From: Segetibacter sp.
GTDB lineage: Bacteria > Bacteroidota > Bacteroidia > Chitinophagales > Chitinophagaceae
Direction of reading: 5' to 3'
Length of the DNA: 64,000 bases
Assembly (NCBI GenBank): GCA_028288485.1
Contig: JAQBNO010000045.1
Span: 62,001-126,000 of the forward strand
Part shown: positions 50,994 to 59,718 of the stretch, one piece after another
Layout of the letters: every line of letters starts with the position of its first letter
Position numbering within the stretch: the stretch's first letter is position 1
Notes under the pieces: model-generated
What the model saw: only the letters and a program-made list of their open reading frames with translations
Told to the model about the DNA's origin: nothing
Databases searched by the model: none
Position numbers and translations under genes: made by a program

Positions 50994-51839
50994 TTAATTT
51001 AAACTCGGATCGTCAAAAGTATTGCCCTGGCTTAAATCTCCTGTCTGGTAACCTTTTTTGAACCAATACATTCGCTGCGCCGAGGTTCCGTGGGTAAACG
51101 CGTCGGGCACTACTTGTCCCTGCGCTTCTTGTTGCAAACGGTCGTCACCGATAGCGTTGGCGGCGGTCAGTGCTTCGTTTATATCTCCAGGCTCTATTAT
51201 TCCTTCCATTTGTTGTGTGTGATGTGCCCACACACCTGCATAGAAATCTGCTTGTAATTCCAGCTTTACCGAAAGTTTGTTCCCTTCCCGTTCCCCGGAT
51301 CTTTGTTGTAATGAGTGCACCTTGTCTGATGTTCCCATCAGGTTTTGGATATGGTGCCCTACTTCGTGCGCCACAACATAGGCCATTGCAAAATCACCCG
51401 GTGCCCCAAAACGGCTTTTCAAGTCACGGAAAAATGAAAGATCAATGTATACTTTTGAATCCCCCGGGCAATAAAAAGGCCCGACTGCAGCGCTTGCCGA
51501 TCCACAGGCAGATTGAACAGAATTTGAAAACAGTACCAGCCTTGGCTTTTGATAGTTTTGTAAAAGCTGTGTCCATACATTTTCTGTTTCCTTTAATACT
51601 ACAGAAGTAAATTGCGCCAGCGTGTCGTCGGCCGCACTTCGTTCATTATTGTACTGCTTGCCACTTGCCGGTTGTTGACCAGGCAGTAGATCGGGAGCAG
51701 AACCTGGGTCGCCGCCCAAAAAAGAATAAAGCAGGTAAATGATCAATCCGCCTATACCGCCACCTACAGCTAAACCGCCACCACCCATTCCACGACGATC
51801 TTCTACATTGTCACTTCCAGACCTACCACGCCACAGCAT
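50994..51839 (-). CDS. YpfJ/KPN_02809-family neutral zinc metallopeptidase
   Basis: 281 residues. The N-terminus is 'MLWRGRSGSDNVEDRRG' with a Gly-rich run and one membrane segment ('GGIGGLIIYLLYSFL'), typical of the YpfJ family. The zinc site is 'YVVAHEVGHHIQNLMG' near 160, and the family blocks 'FYCPGDSKVYIDLSFF', 'LELQADFYAGVWAHH' and 'THGTSAQRMYWFKKGY' follow. It is inner-membrane anchored with the catalytic domain on the outer side, by family knowledge. The physiological target is unknown. Confidence 0.94.
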   Translation of the reverse strand: MLWRGRSGSDNVEDRRGMGGGGLAVGGGIGGLIIYLLYSFLGGDPGSAPDLLPGQQPASGKQYNNERSAADDTLAQFTSVVLKETENVWTQLLQNYQKPRLVLFSNSVQSACGSASAAVGPFYCPGDSKVYIDLSFFRDLKSRFGAPGDFAMAYVVAHEVGHHIQNLMGTSDKVHSLQQRSGEREGNKLSVKLELQADFYAGVWAHHTQQMEGIIEPGDINEALTAANAIGDDRLQQEAQGQVVPDAFTHGTSAQRMYWFKKGYQTGDLSQGNTFDDPSLN

Positions 51840-52102
51840 AATAAAATGTTTTAAGTTTTAAGAATTAGGAACAGCAACAGCACGTTCAATAGTTATGCCA
51901 TTAAAAAAGCTTCGTTGGAAAGTTTTTTCGGAAGGAGTTGTAATTTATTAGAAATGACAAGAGAATGATTTACAATACATGGTTAACTAATAAATAAGAG
52001 CCGGAAAAGTTTGAAGCAAATAAAACGCTATTTAAAAAAAAAATCGAGTCTCTGCGGTCCTGCTTTGTTTAAATAAAAGTTTAAGTAATGTTCCAGACCG
52101 AG

Positions 52103-52167
52103 ATACAAGTTGCAGTGAGTGACACAACGATGTTAAAGAAAGTACCAATGCTTGCTCCATAAAAAAA
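52103..52167 (+). repeat. R1 dispersed element, copy 10
   Basis: Head ATACAAGTTGCAGTGAGTGA with CACAACGATG following; a CAATGC centre; tail ATAAAAAAAG. The head has a 4-bp insertion. Confidence 0.7.
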
Positions 52168-52188
52168 GCACCCTTAATAAGGGTGCAC
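52161..52188 (-). terminator. Rho-independent terminator after the FadL-type porin gene
   Basis: GCACCCTT (52168-52175) and AAGGGTGC (52179-52186) pair perfectly around AAT; on the minus strand seven T follow. It is about 20 bp after the stop codon. Confidence 0.85.
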
Positions 52189-52207
52189 TTAAAAATTAGA
52201 TGCAGGA

Positions 52208-53782
52208 TTATAATTTGAAACCCACCGTCACTACCACGTTCCCGCGGGTATTCTGCTGTTCGGCAAAAGTATTTGGTTTGTCGCTCAAGCGATAAGGGAA
52301 ATTTACATCTTTAGTGAAGTTGTGTACATAGGTAAGATCGATAAACATACCATGATTTCGGTAACCAAGCCCGCCACTTCCCTGCACAATACTTGATTTT
52401 ATCGGATCTTGTTCTCCGGAAACTTCTTTTGTTTGCCGGTATGGATTGGAATAGTATGCGCCGCCCAACCTGAACATTATGGTATTGAATTTTAGTTCGC
52501 CACCTAACCTGTAATTGAACGCAGCTTTATATTGATTCTTGATTACAGCTTTAAGGTCTTTGTAATATTGTTGATCTTCGCTGGTAACTGTTTCTCCATC
52601 TGCCTTAAAATTTGAGCCTCCGTAACCTACATACTCTATATCCGCTGTAATAAATCCCCTCTGTTTGCGGGTATCATTTACTTCCCTGAAAACATAAGAT
52701 CCGCTTACCAGCGCTTTCCATGGAGTAGTAGCACTATAAAGCGTTTTGCCGGGCACGTTTCCGGTGAAGATGGTAGAAGTTGCTTTCCTCACACCTTCAA
52801 AATCTTCTGTGTCGGCAGTTAAGTCGGTGCTTTGCTTATCGGTGAGGCTGTAGAGGGTAGGAGTATGTATGGCTAAACCTAAACGTACAAATTCGGTGGG
52901 TTTAAAAATGAGGCCCAGTTTGGCATTAACTCCAAATCCCTTTGTGGTTAAATAGTCGTTGAATTCAAAATAATTGAAGTCGTTATGCAAATCGCCGCTT
53001 GGATCTGACTCCCTGAACCGGGTGCTGCGGCTATAATTCACAATAGGAATTCCGATGCTGCCACCCACATAAAATTTGTCATCCATGTTGGCCGAGTAAC
53101 CTAATGCCAGTTCATAAATTCCGCCGGAGGTCTCGATTGTTTTCTGTTGATCTAATCCAATGCCTTTTTCTAATAAAAATTCGGGCAAGCCTTTTACGAT
53201 CGAATCTGCGCTGTTTGAACTTTTGAAGATATCTATAAGATAGGCATATAAAGCCGGAGCGGTTCCATAGGCAAAACTGGGCTCGTTAAGTGCGTCATCA
53301 ATATTAAGGTTGCTTTGGCTTAGCTGCTCTACATATTGTTCGCTGAAACTACTTTGGTTATTTAAACCTTTATACGAAACTATATTATTAAAGTTAGCTG
53401 TTTGGTTTATCCCTATACTAAACGCCTGGTTTGTCCATTTGCTTCCGGGGCTATTAAAACCAAGTACCACACCGCTAGTGCCGATATCAAAACCTGTTTT
53501 ATTAGCCGTCATATTGCTGCCGCGGTAGATTCCCTTATTGTTGTTTAAGGTAATGCCCGGTGTAAAAACAAACTCGCGTGTTTTGTACATGCTTAAGCCG
53601 GCCGGGTTTACGTATAAAGCATTTAAGTCTCCTCCTAAAGAACCCATAGCCCCGCCAATAGCCATATTTCGGGCAGTTCCATGTTGTGGAAAATAAGAAT
53701 ATCTCAAAACATCTTCAGGTAACTGGGCTATAGATGCGATAGAGCAGACCAGGCCACCTGTAAAAAGTAAAAACTTTTTCAT
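52208..53782 (-). CDS. FadL/TodX-family outer membrane transport protein
   Basis: 524 residues. The signal peptide ends 'SIASIAQ'. The early block 'HGTARNMAIGGAMGSLGGDL' with 'NALYVNPAGLSMYKTREF' is the FadL/OMPP1 plug-like N-terminus. The rest alternates polar and aromatic residues as a barrel and ends in an aromatic strand 'VVVTVGFKL'. These porins let hydrophobic compounds such as fatty acids or aromatics cross the outer membrane. Substrate unknown here. The gene stands alone, closed by its own terminator. Confidence 0.9.
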   Translation of the reverse strand: MKKFLLFTGGLVCSIASIAQLPEDVLRYSYFPQHGTARNMAIGGAMGSLGGDLNALYVNPAGLSMYKTREFVFTPGITLNNNKGIYRGSNMTANKTGFDIGTSGVVLGFNSPGSKWTNQAFSIGINQTANFNNIVSYKGLNNQSSFSEQYVEQLSQSNLNIDDALNEPSFAYGTAPALYAYLIDIFKSSNSADSIVKGLPEFLLEKGIGLDQQKTIETSGGIYELALGYSANMDDKFYVGGSIGIPIVNYSRSTRFRESDPSGDLHNDFNYFEFNDYLTTKGFGVNAKLGLIFKPTEFVRLGLAIHTPTLYSLTDKQSTDLTADTEDFEGVRKATSTIFTGNVPGKTLYSATTPWKALVSGSYVFREVNDTRKQRGFITADIEYVGYGGSNFKADGETVTSEDQQYYKDLKAVIKNQYKAAFNYRLGGELKFNTIMFRLGGAYYSNPYRQTKEVSGEQDPIKSSIVQGSGGLGYRNHGMFIDLTYVHNFTKDVNFPYRLSDKPNTFAEQQNTRGNVVVTVGFKL

Positions 53783-53862
53783 AAACTACGAGTTAATAAA
53801 AACCGCATTCAAACGAACACGGTTTTTTTATATAATCAATTACAAGTTCAAATTCTATTGTA

Positions 53863-54630
53863 TTAATTCCTTGAGGGGCGACTCACTCCACCTGAACTGC
53901 TGCCCGATGAAGAACTTCCGGAAGAAGAACTGCCCGAGGAAGACGATGGTGTGTAGGTTCTTTCGGGCGCCCTATAGGTATTATTATTTTCGTTTGTGGT
54001 AGTATTGTTCCTATTGCTGTATGTGCGGTTCTCCGACGGGGTGACTACTCTTTTTAGTGTATTTCCAAGTGTTTGCCTGTTGCTATTATAGCTGTTGTTG
54101 TTGTTATTATAACTCCGGTTATTATAGCCATTCAAAGTTGGTCTGTTCACATTTGAAGAAACCCTTGTGGGGGATTTAATATATACGTTCGAGTAAGGAC
54201 TATACCCGCCGTATTGCGGATAGTAATTGCCGTAGTAATTGCTGCCGTAAAGGTTATACCCGCCCGCATAGAATGGGCTATAGTAGCTATTAAAAGGACT
54301 GTTCCATGTACTCCAGTAGTAGGGGTTATTCCAGTTATTACGGTAATAGCTATAAGAATAGGAAGGAACATAGCGGCTGTCGTTCCAATAGGAATAATCA
54401 TCAATTGTAGACCAGCGTTGACGGTCCCTGATCTTCATTCGCAGGTACTGATCGTCCTGCGAGCTTACATAGTCTTCGTATTTATCCTGCTTTCTTGTTT
54501 CTTTTTTAGCCACTCCCTCCCTTACAGGTGAGAAATAAACATCGTCAGGGGTTTGACTTGCTTTATAGGTAGATGAACAACCTGTTATGATGGCTGCAAG
54601 GATACCATAAAGTAGAATTTTGAATTTCAT
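53863..54630 (-). CDS. Low-complexity Tyr/Asn/Ser-rich lipoprotein
   Basis: 255 residues. The lipobox 'AAIITGCSS' puts the lipid Cys near 18. Residues 85-150 are unusually rich in Tyr, Asn, Trp, Ser and Pro ('YYRNNWNNPYYWSTWNSPF'). A polar Asn run follows and the C-terminal 30 residues are Ser/Gly ('SSSGSSSSGSSSSG'). Such proteins are often annotated as vitellogenin-like in Bacteroidota without evidence. It is likely an extended surface or periplasmic lipoprotein. Function unknown. Confidence 0.82.
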   Translation of the reverse strand: MKFKILLYGILAAIITGCSSTYKASQTPDDVYFSPVREGVAKKETRKQDKYEDYVSSQDDQYLRMKIRDRQRWSTIDDYSYWNDSRYVPSYSYSYYRNNWNNPYYWSTWNSPFNSYYSPFYAGGYNLYGSNYYGNYYPQYGGYSPYSNVYIKSPTRVSSNVNRPTLNGYNNRSYNNNNNSYNSNRQTLGNTLKRVVTPSENRTYSNRNNTTTNENNNTYRAPERTYTPSSSSGSSSSGSSSSGSSSGGVSRPSRN

Positions 54631-54774
54631 ACTTAAGGGTTTTTAAAAATTTTATCTAAAGTGAAGTTATTACTTTTGCCGCTCTTCGCCGCATCTGACT
54701 TTCTATTCGCAAACTGTTTGCCAGATGTTAAAGCTAATAAAGACTTTTGTTAAGGTAAGGATAAAATAACACTT

Positions 54775-56253
54775 ATGAGTAAGGAAATTACTTCGAGAAA
54801 AGATGATTATTCTCAATGGTATAACGACTTGATTATTAAGGGAGGACTAGCCGATTATAGTGCTGTGCGGGGGTGCATGGTTATTAAACCTTATGGCTAT
54901 GCTCTTTGGGAAAACATGCGCGATGTACTCGATAAAATGTTTAAGGATACCGGGCACCAGAACGCTTATTTCCCATTGTTCGTTCCCAAGAGCCTGTTTG
55001 AAAAAGAGGAAGAAAATGCGGAGGGATTTGCAAAGGAATGCGCAGTTGTAACGCACTATCGTTTAAAGGTAAACCCTGACAAGAAGGGTGCTTTAATGGT
55101 TGACCCGGAAAGTAAGCTGGAGGAAGAACTTATAATAAGACCAACGAGCGAAGCGATTATCTGGAATACCTATAAGGGCTGGATCCAAAGTTACAGAGAC
55201 CTCCCTTTGCTGATTAATCAATGGGCGAATGTGGTAAGGTGGGAGATGCGTACCCGGTTATTTTTGCGAACCGCTGAATTCTTGTGGCAGGAAGGACATA
55301 CTGCCCATGCTACTGCAGAAGAAGCAGTAGCAGAAACCAAACAGATGCTTGAAGTTTATGCAGACTTTGCGGAAACTTATATGGCGATGCCGGTAATTAA
55401 AGGCGTTAAAAGTGCAAACGAGCGTTTTGCAGGTGCTTTGGATACGTATTGCATTGAAGCGATGATGCAGGATGGAAAAGCTTTGCAGGCTGGAACTTCT
55501 CACTTTCTTGGTCAAAATTTTGCCAAAGCGTTTGACGTAAAGTTTAGTGATAAAGAAAACAAGCTGGATTACGTTTGGGCAACGAGTTGGGGAGTAAGTA
55601 CACGACTTATAGGTGCATTAGTTATGGCGCACAGCGACGATGACGGGCTGATCCTTCCTCCAAAGCTGGCGCCGATACAGGTGGTGATCGTTCCTATATT
55701 TAAAGGGGAGGAGCAAAAAAAAGCAATTGATGAAAAGGTAAGTGTTCTTGTAAAAGAACTGAAACAGGCAGGCGTAAAAGTAAAATATGATGACAGTGAT
55801 AATGCAAGGCCGGGCTGGAAGTTCGCAGAATATGAATTGAAAGGTGTTCCGCTAAGAATTGGAATAGGCGCAAGGGACATTCAAAATAATGTAGTTGAAG
55901 TTGCAAGGCGCGATACCCGTGAGAAGAAAAGTTACCCTATGGAAGGTCTTGCCGACAGCCTTGTGAATTTGCTAAACGACATCCAGCAAAGTATTTACAA
56001 CAAGGCGTTTAATTTCAGGGAAGAACATATAACGCCTGCAGAAACGTGGGACGAATTTGTGAAATTGCTGGATGAAAAAGCGGGCTTCATTTCGGCGCAT
56101 TGGGATGGAACAGGTGAAACGGAAGACAAGATCAAGGAACTTACCAAAGCTACCATTCGGTGCATTCCTTTAAACAATACAAAGGAGGAAGGCAAGTGTA
56201 TTCTTACTGGTCAACCATCGAACCAAAGGGTGTTATTTGCAAGAGCATATTAA
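54775..56253 (+). CDS. proS: Prolyl-tRNA synthetase, archaeal/eukaryotic type
   Basis: 492 residues, the short ProS type without the bacterial editing insert. Class II motifs: '[20 protein letters not shown]' near motif 1, '[20 protein letters not shown]' and '[20 protein letters not shown]' (motif 2), and '[20 protein letters not shown]' (motif 3). The anticodon domain contains '[20 protein letters not shown]' and the protein ends '[10 protein letters not shown]' with the terminal Tyr usual for this type. This version is common in Bacteroidota. Confidence 0.96.
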   Translation: MSKEITSRKDDYSQWYNDLIIKGGLADYSAVRGCMVIKPYGYALWENMRDVLDKMFKDTGHQNAYFPLFVPKSLFEKEEENAEGFAKECAVVTHYRLKVNPDKKGALMVDPESKLEEELIIRPTSEAIIWNTYKGWIQSYRDLPLLINQWANVVRWEMRTRLFLRTAEFLWQEGHTAHATAEEAVAETKQMLEVYADFAETYMAMPVIKGVKSANERFAGALDTYCIEAMMQDGKALQAGTSHFLGQNFAKAFDVKFSDKENKLDYVWATSWGVSTRLIGALVMAHSDDDGLILPPKLAPIQVVIVPIFKGEEQKKAIDEKVSVLVKELKQAGVKVKYDDSDNARPGWKFAEYELKGVPLRIGIGARDIQNNVVEVARRDTREKKSYPMEGLADSLVNLLNDIQQSIYNKAFNFREEHITPAETWDEFVKLLDEKAGFISAHWDGTGETEDKIKELTKATIRCIPLNNTKEEGKCILTGQPSNQRVLFARAY

Positions 56254-56275
56254 TACAACGAAGTAATAATATTTT

Positions 56276-56302
56276 AAAACCAGCGGCTAAACCGCTGGTT
56301 TT
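56276..56302 (+). terminator. Rho-independent terminator after proS
   Basis: AAAACCAGCGG (56276-56286) and CCGCTGGTTTT (56292-56302) form a perfect 11-bp stem with loop CTAAA, followed by AATTTTTAA. 22 bp after the stop. Confidence 0.9.
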
Positions 56303-56354
56303 AATTTTTAATATTATATTTATAGGTACTTGCAAAATCCAAAACTACCTGCTA

Positions 56355-56666
56355 ATGTCTCAATCATTTCAGCAACAGCCGTTCGATAGGCAAACGCCTC
56401 CTAAGAACTACCTGGTTGAAGCTATCCTTGTCACCATATTTTGTTGTTTGCCAATGGGTATACTCGGGATTATTTTCGCCATGCAGGTAAACAGCAAGTT
56501 TGCTAACGGTGATTATGAAGGTGCCCTGGGGGCATCGAAAGACGCGGCAAAGTTTACAAAGATCGGCTTTATTGTCAGTTTGGTTTTTGTTGCCTTGTGG
56601 TTGGCTTTCATATTTATTTTCGGAGGATGGGCGATTATGCAAGAATGGAGACATAATGACGATTAG
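56355..56666 (+). CDS. CD225/dispanin-family small membrane protein
   Basis: 103 residues from the ATG at 56355 ('MSQSFQQQPFDRQTPPKNYL'); the longer frame from 56160 overlaps proS and its terminator. The CD225 pattern is clear: first intramembrane segment 'VEAILVTIFCCLPMGILGII', the conserved 'FAMQVNSKFANGDYEGALGA' and 'SKDAAKFTKIGF' linker, then a second membrane segment. The double Cys and the basic/small linker match interferon-induced transmembrane relatives. Its role in bacteria is unknown. Its stop overlaps the GTG start of the next gene by one base. Confidence 0.9.
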   Translation: MSQSFQQQPFDRQTPPKNYLVEAILVTIFCCLPMGILGIIFAMQVNSKFANGDYEGALGASKDAAKFTKIGFIVSLVFVALWLAFIFIFGGWAIMQEWRHNDD

Positions 56667-57088
56667 TGGGAACAGCCAAACCAATAATAGAGTTTTCAGT
56701 AGTTGTTGTAGCGGCGTTGGGTTTGGCGCTGTTGTATTTTTTTGCAGATGCACGTATCGTTACCTTTTTTCCGCCATGTCCTTTCCACCGGTTAACGGGC
56801 CTGTTTTGTCCTGGCTGTGGATCACAACGGGCTATTTCGGCCCTTTTGCATGGCCAATTATTGCACGCTATTCGTTTCAACCTGTTGCTTGTTTGTTGCC
56901 TGCCTTTGTTGGCTTATTCTGCATACACATCCACGTTAAAGTTGTCTGCCCAAAAACCTCAAATTCAACGCCTTTTTTATTCTCCCTTGTTTGTAAAAAG
57001 CTTTTTAGTAATGGTGATTATGTTTTTCATATTAAGAAATATCCCGTCATATCCATTCAACCTCTTAGCTCCTCACTCTCTTCGATAA
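56666..57088 (+). CDS. DUF2752 membrane protein
   Basis: 140 residues from a GTG that overlaps the previous stop (TAGTG). Three hydrophobic segments. The DUF2752 core is 'FFPPCPFHRLTGLFCPGCGS' followed by 'QRAISALLHGQLLHAIRFNL', with the CxxxxxxxxxxCxxC pattern that defines the family. DUF2752 and CD225 genes are often neighbours in Bacteroidota. Function is not known. The 16S-like start coupling implies joint expression with the CD225 gene. Confidence 0.88.
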   Translation: MGTAKPIIEFSVVVVAALGLALLYFFADARIVTFFPPCPFHRLTGLFCPGCGSQRAISALLHGQLLHAIRFNLLLVCCLPLLAYSAYTSTLKLSAQKPQIQRLFYSPLFVKSFLVMVIMFFILRNIPSYPFNLLAPHSLR

Positions 57089-57225
57089 GAAAGGATTGTA
57101 GAGCTGGCATAACGAGATTGTTCGATAGTGGTTGTTTACTTAATTTGTGGAGATGTAGATAATAATAGAATAAGCTGAGTGAACAGAAAGTATTAATTTA
57201 CCTTCTTTGTAATAAATCACCCCCA

Positions 57226-57402
57226 ATGACGAGGAATAAAATTGCTTTAACTTTAGCTGTAGTTGCCGGATTAATTTGCTTAGCCAAATTTGTGCATACC
57301 TATATTCAAACAAAAACTTTTGACTACCTGATTTTGTTTGCAGGTCTTTTTATTATCTTTTTTGGCATTAGTCGCAACATGCCAAAACGTAATAATCACT
57401 GA
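57226..57402 (+). CDS. 58-aa two-helix membrane protein
   Basis: A short frame starting at the ATG at 57226 and ending in TGA at 57402. The sequence starts 'MTRNKIALTLAVVAGLICLA', has a short polar loop ('KFVHTYIQTKTFDY'), a second hydrophobic helix ('LILFAGLFIIFFGIS') and a basic end 'RNMPKRNNH'. Positive residues at both ends suggest both termini in the cytoplasm. It is the third membrane gene on this strand after CD225 and DUF2752. Not recognised; a small regulatory or structural subunit is possible. Confidence 0.7.
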   Translation: MTRNKIALTLAVVAGLICLAKFVHTYIQTKTFDYLILFAGLFIIFFGISRNMPKRNNH

Positions 57403-57433
57403 CAGACCGTTCAATAAAGCTTTATCATTTTAG

Positions 57434-57494
57434 TGTCTTTTTTCGGGGGCCGGCAGCCGGCGTAAAGGCAACTCCGGTTGTGTCACTCACTTTT
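57434..57494 (-). repeat. R1 dispersed element, copy 11
   Basis: Minus strand: head AAAAGTGAGTGACACAACC; GC-rich centre GCCGGCTGCCGGC, self-complementary; tail CGAAAAAAGAC. Confidence 0.65.
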
Positions 57495-57579
57495 GCCGCA
57501 TCTTTTCATGGCAGCATACTTTTGAAGAAACATGTGGACTTGAATTTCGGAGTTTTAAAACTTCAAGTAATGACTTGCC

Positions 57580-57638
57580 GTACAAGTGAGTGACACAAGA
57601 ATGCCAAATAGTAATTTGAAAGCTAAGTACAAAAAAAA
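57580..57638 (+). repeat. R1 dispersed element, copy 12
   Basis: Head GTACAAGTGAGTGACACAA at 57580, centre with CAAAT/ATTTG inverted repeat, tail GCTAAGTACAAAAAAAA. One of the cleanest copies. Confidence 0.82.
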
Positions 57639-57754
57639 GAAAACAGCGGCGGCGACTGACCACAGACGACAAACGACCGACAAAACCCAAACCTGCAGTT
57701 GCCGATTTTCAACTCGCGACTTGCGAACTCACCACTAACCAGTCACAACTCACC

Positions 57755-58480
57755 CTACAACTGCGAGGTAACATGATTATAATCAGCGAGGATCACCTGC
57801 AAAAAAAGGCGGGGCTCGGGCTGTTTGCTCATAATTTGAAGCGTTTGCTCAATTTTCTGCTGTGCCTGCAGCGCTAACATGCTGTTACCGCTTCTGTTAA
57901 CGTTCAGTATAACTTCTTTGATCAACTGTATGTCGCCGTCGTTTAAATTGACCACTTCAGGATAAGTAACCCGGTATGTAGCGGGATCAACGGGTTCGTA
58001 AAAAGTATGTTGCATTTGTGTTCGCGGCCTTGTTTTTACCAGCACTGTACCTGCAATGACATCTCCAAGCCGTTGCTTTTTTTCTGTTACAGCCACCATT
58101 ACCAATGCAAGCAGGTTGCTGGTGATGGTGAAGTCGATAAGGCGGAAAACCCACCGGTTAAAGTATTGACCGAAAGAAGGTTGACTGCCATTGAGGCTGA
58201 TAACTTTTATTCCCATAACTTTTTTACCTACACTCTGGCCGTTCAGCAGCAGTTCGCACAAAAGGTCGTAAAAAAACAGCGGGAGAACAAGAACGACCAT
58301 TAGCCATTCGTAACCATTCAGGAATTGTCGCCCCGTAAAGCCGATAAGGAACAGAGCCAGGATCACATAAGCTATCAATACTGCCCAGTCAATGATGGTT
58401 CCTAGCATTCGGTCGCCCAGGCTGCCAAGTTCATACTCAACATCGATATTCTGCGGAGTAGTTATATTTATCGTGTTCAT
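57755..58480 (-). CDS. RDD-family membrane protein
   Basis: 241 residues. The RDD domain is at about 10-150, with 'VEYELGSLGDRMLGTIIDW' giving the Arg and Asp, two or three membrane segments, and 'NGQSVGKKVMGIKVISLNG' and 'RWVFRLIDFTIT'. A soluble C-terminal part of about 80 residues is predicted to be helical ('GDIQLIKEVILNVNRSGNS'). It is divergent from the SpoIIM gene. In Bacteroidota such a gene commonly starts the MoxR-associated cluster that follows here. Confidence 0.9.
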   Translation of the reverse strand: MNTINITTPQNIDVEYELGSLGDRMLGTIIDWAVLIAYVILALFLIGFTGRQFLNGYEWLMVVLVLPLFFYDLLCELLLNGQSVGKKVMGIKVISLNGSQPSFGQYFNRWVFRLIDFTITSNLLALVMVAVTEKKQRLGDVIAGTVLVKTRPRTQMQHTFYEPVDPATYRVTYPEVVNLNDGDIQLIKEVILNVNRSGNSMLALQAQQKIEQTLQIMSKQPEPRLFLQVILADYNHVTSQL

Positions 58481-58659
58481 ATAATAGGTTATGCCCCCGC
58501 CCTTGACAGGATTTACACTGGCAAAAACAAAACAAATATCCCGGAAAATAAACTTCCTGCCAAGTAACCGGCCAATCGAATAAATTTTAGTGCATTAATA
58601 AAAATAACCACATAAATTGTCACTTATTTTTACAATTCACCTAAACTTGCCGGCATTAT

Positions 58660-59718
58660 ATGAGAGAAGCGCAGTTTCTGAAGCAAAACGCAGAGAAATG
58701 GAAGCTGTATGAAGCGGAAATTAAGGAGAATGAACAACCTGATAAACTTGCGGACCGCTTTATTGAATTAACAGATGACCTGGCCTACAGTAAAACATTT
58801 TACCCCTCCAGTAATACAACCAGGTACCTTAACGGATTAGCCAGCCTGTTTCACCTGAAAATATATAAGAACAAAAAAGAACAGACCGGCCGGATTTTGA
58901 ATTTTTGGCAATTTGAGCTGCCTTATTTATTCAGGTATTACCACCGCCTGTTTTTTTACTCGTTTATTTTCTTCGTTGTTTTTTGTGGTATCGGAGCGTT
59001 GTCAGCTAAGTACGATGAAACTTTTATCAGGCTCATTTTAAGTGATGGCTATGTTGATATGACCAATGAAAATATTGAAAAAGGTGACCCTTTCGGTGTG
59101 TATAAAAGCATGAACCAGGTAACTATGTTTTTTCACATCGCTTTCAACAACATTAGGGTTGCATTTGCAACGTACGTAATGGGAGGTATATTCTCGGTGG
59201 GTGCCATCTGGTTATTATTGAATAACGGCTTAATGCTGGGTTCTTTTGAATATTACTTTTTTTCAAACGACCTTGGATTTAAGAGCATTACCGTAATTTT
59301 TATTCATGGAACGTTAGAGATTTGGGCATTTGTAATTGCAGGGGCTGCAGGTTTAATCCTGGGAAACAGCATGCTATTCCCGGGAACTTATAGCAGGAGT
59401 GTGTCGATTTTAAAAGGTGGAAAAGATGGCTTGAAGATAGTACTGGGCCTGGTGCCCATCTTCCTGGTGGCGGCATTTTTAGAAAGCTTCGTAACCCGCT
59501 ACGATAACATGCCTTTGTGGCTAAGCTTATCGATATTAACGGCGAGTGTAATCTTTATAATTTGGTACTTTATACTATACCCGATGCAGCTACACGCGAA
59601 AATTAAAAACGCGTTAAATGAAAGGACAAAACACTATCAAACCCCAACCCAAAACTTTACCGCATGGCTGAACAAAAAATTGAATTCAGAAAAATCAGGG
59701 ACTTTAGTGAAAACCTGA
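58660..59718 (+). CDS. SpoIIM-family (stage II sporulation protein M-like) membrane protein
   Basis: 352 residues. A soluble N-terminal helical part ('MREAQFLKQNAEKWKLYE') precedes about seven membrane segments. The SpoIIM block is in 'FFHIAFNNIRVAFATYVMGG' and 'LMLGSFEYYFFSNDLGF', then 'FIHGTLEIWAFVIAGAAGLI'. The family takes its name from a spore-forming protein, but here it is a non-sporulation relative tied to MoxR clusters. It may help assemble or insert the VWA/DUF58 complex; that is inference. The next gene starts 55 bp before its stop. Confidence 0.9.
   Translation: MREAQFLKQNAEKWKLYEAEIKENEQPDKLADRFIELTDDLAYSKTFYPSSNTTRYLNGLASLFHLKIYKNKKEQTGRILNFWQFELPYLFRYYHRLFFYSFIFFVVFCGIGALSAKYDETFIRLILSDGYVDMTNENIEKGDPFGVYKSMNQVTMFFHIAFNNIRVAFATYVMGGIFSVGAIWLLLNNGLMLGSFEYYFFSNDLGFKSITVIFIHGTLEIWAFVIAGAAGLILGNSMLFPGTYSRSVSILKGGKDGLKIVLGLVPIFLVAAFLESFVTRYDNMPLWLSLSILTASVIFIIWYFILYPMQLHAKIKNALNERTKHYQTPTQNFTAWLNKKLNSEKSGTLVKT

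Larger units (their letters stand above)
51840..52207. other. 368-bp spacer with R1 copy 10 and the FadL-gene terminator
   Basis: No gene seen. R1 copy 10 spans 52103-52167, and its A-run tail is at the same time the T-run of the minus-strand terminator at 52161-52188. Confidence 0.6.
57403..57754. other. 352-bp spacer with two facing R1 copies
   Basis: No gene seen. R1 copies 11 (minus, 57434-57494) and 12 (plus, 57580-57638) lie head to head. After them comes a tract related to the CAAGTCG motif (57700-57745) ending near the RDD gene stop. Confidence 0.6.
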
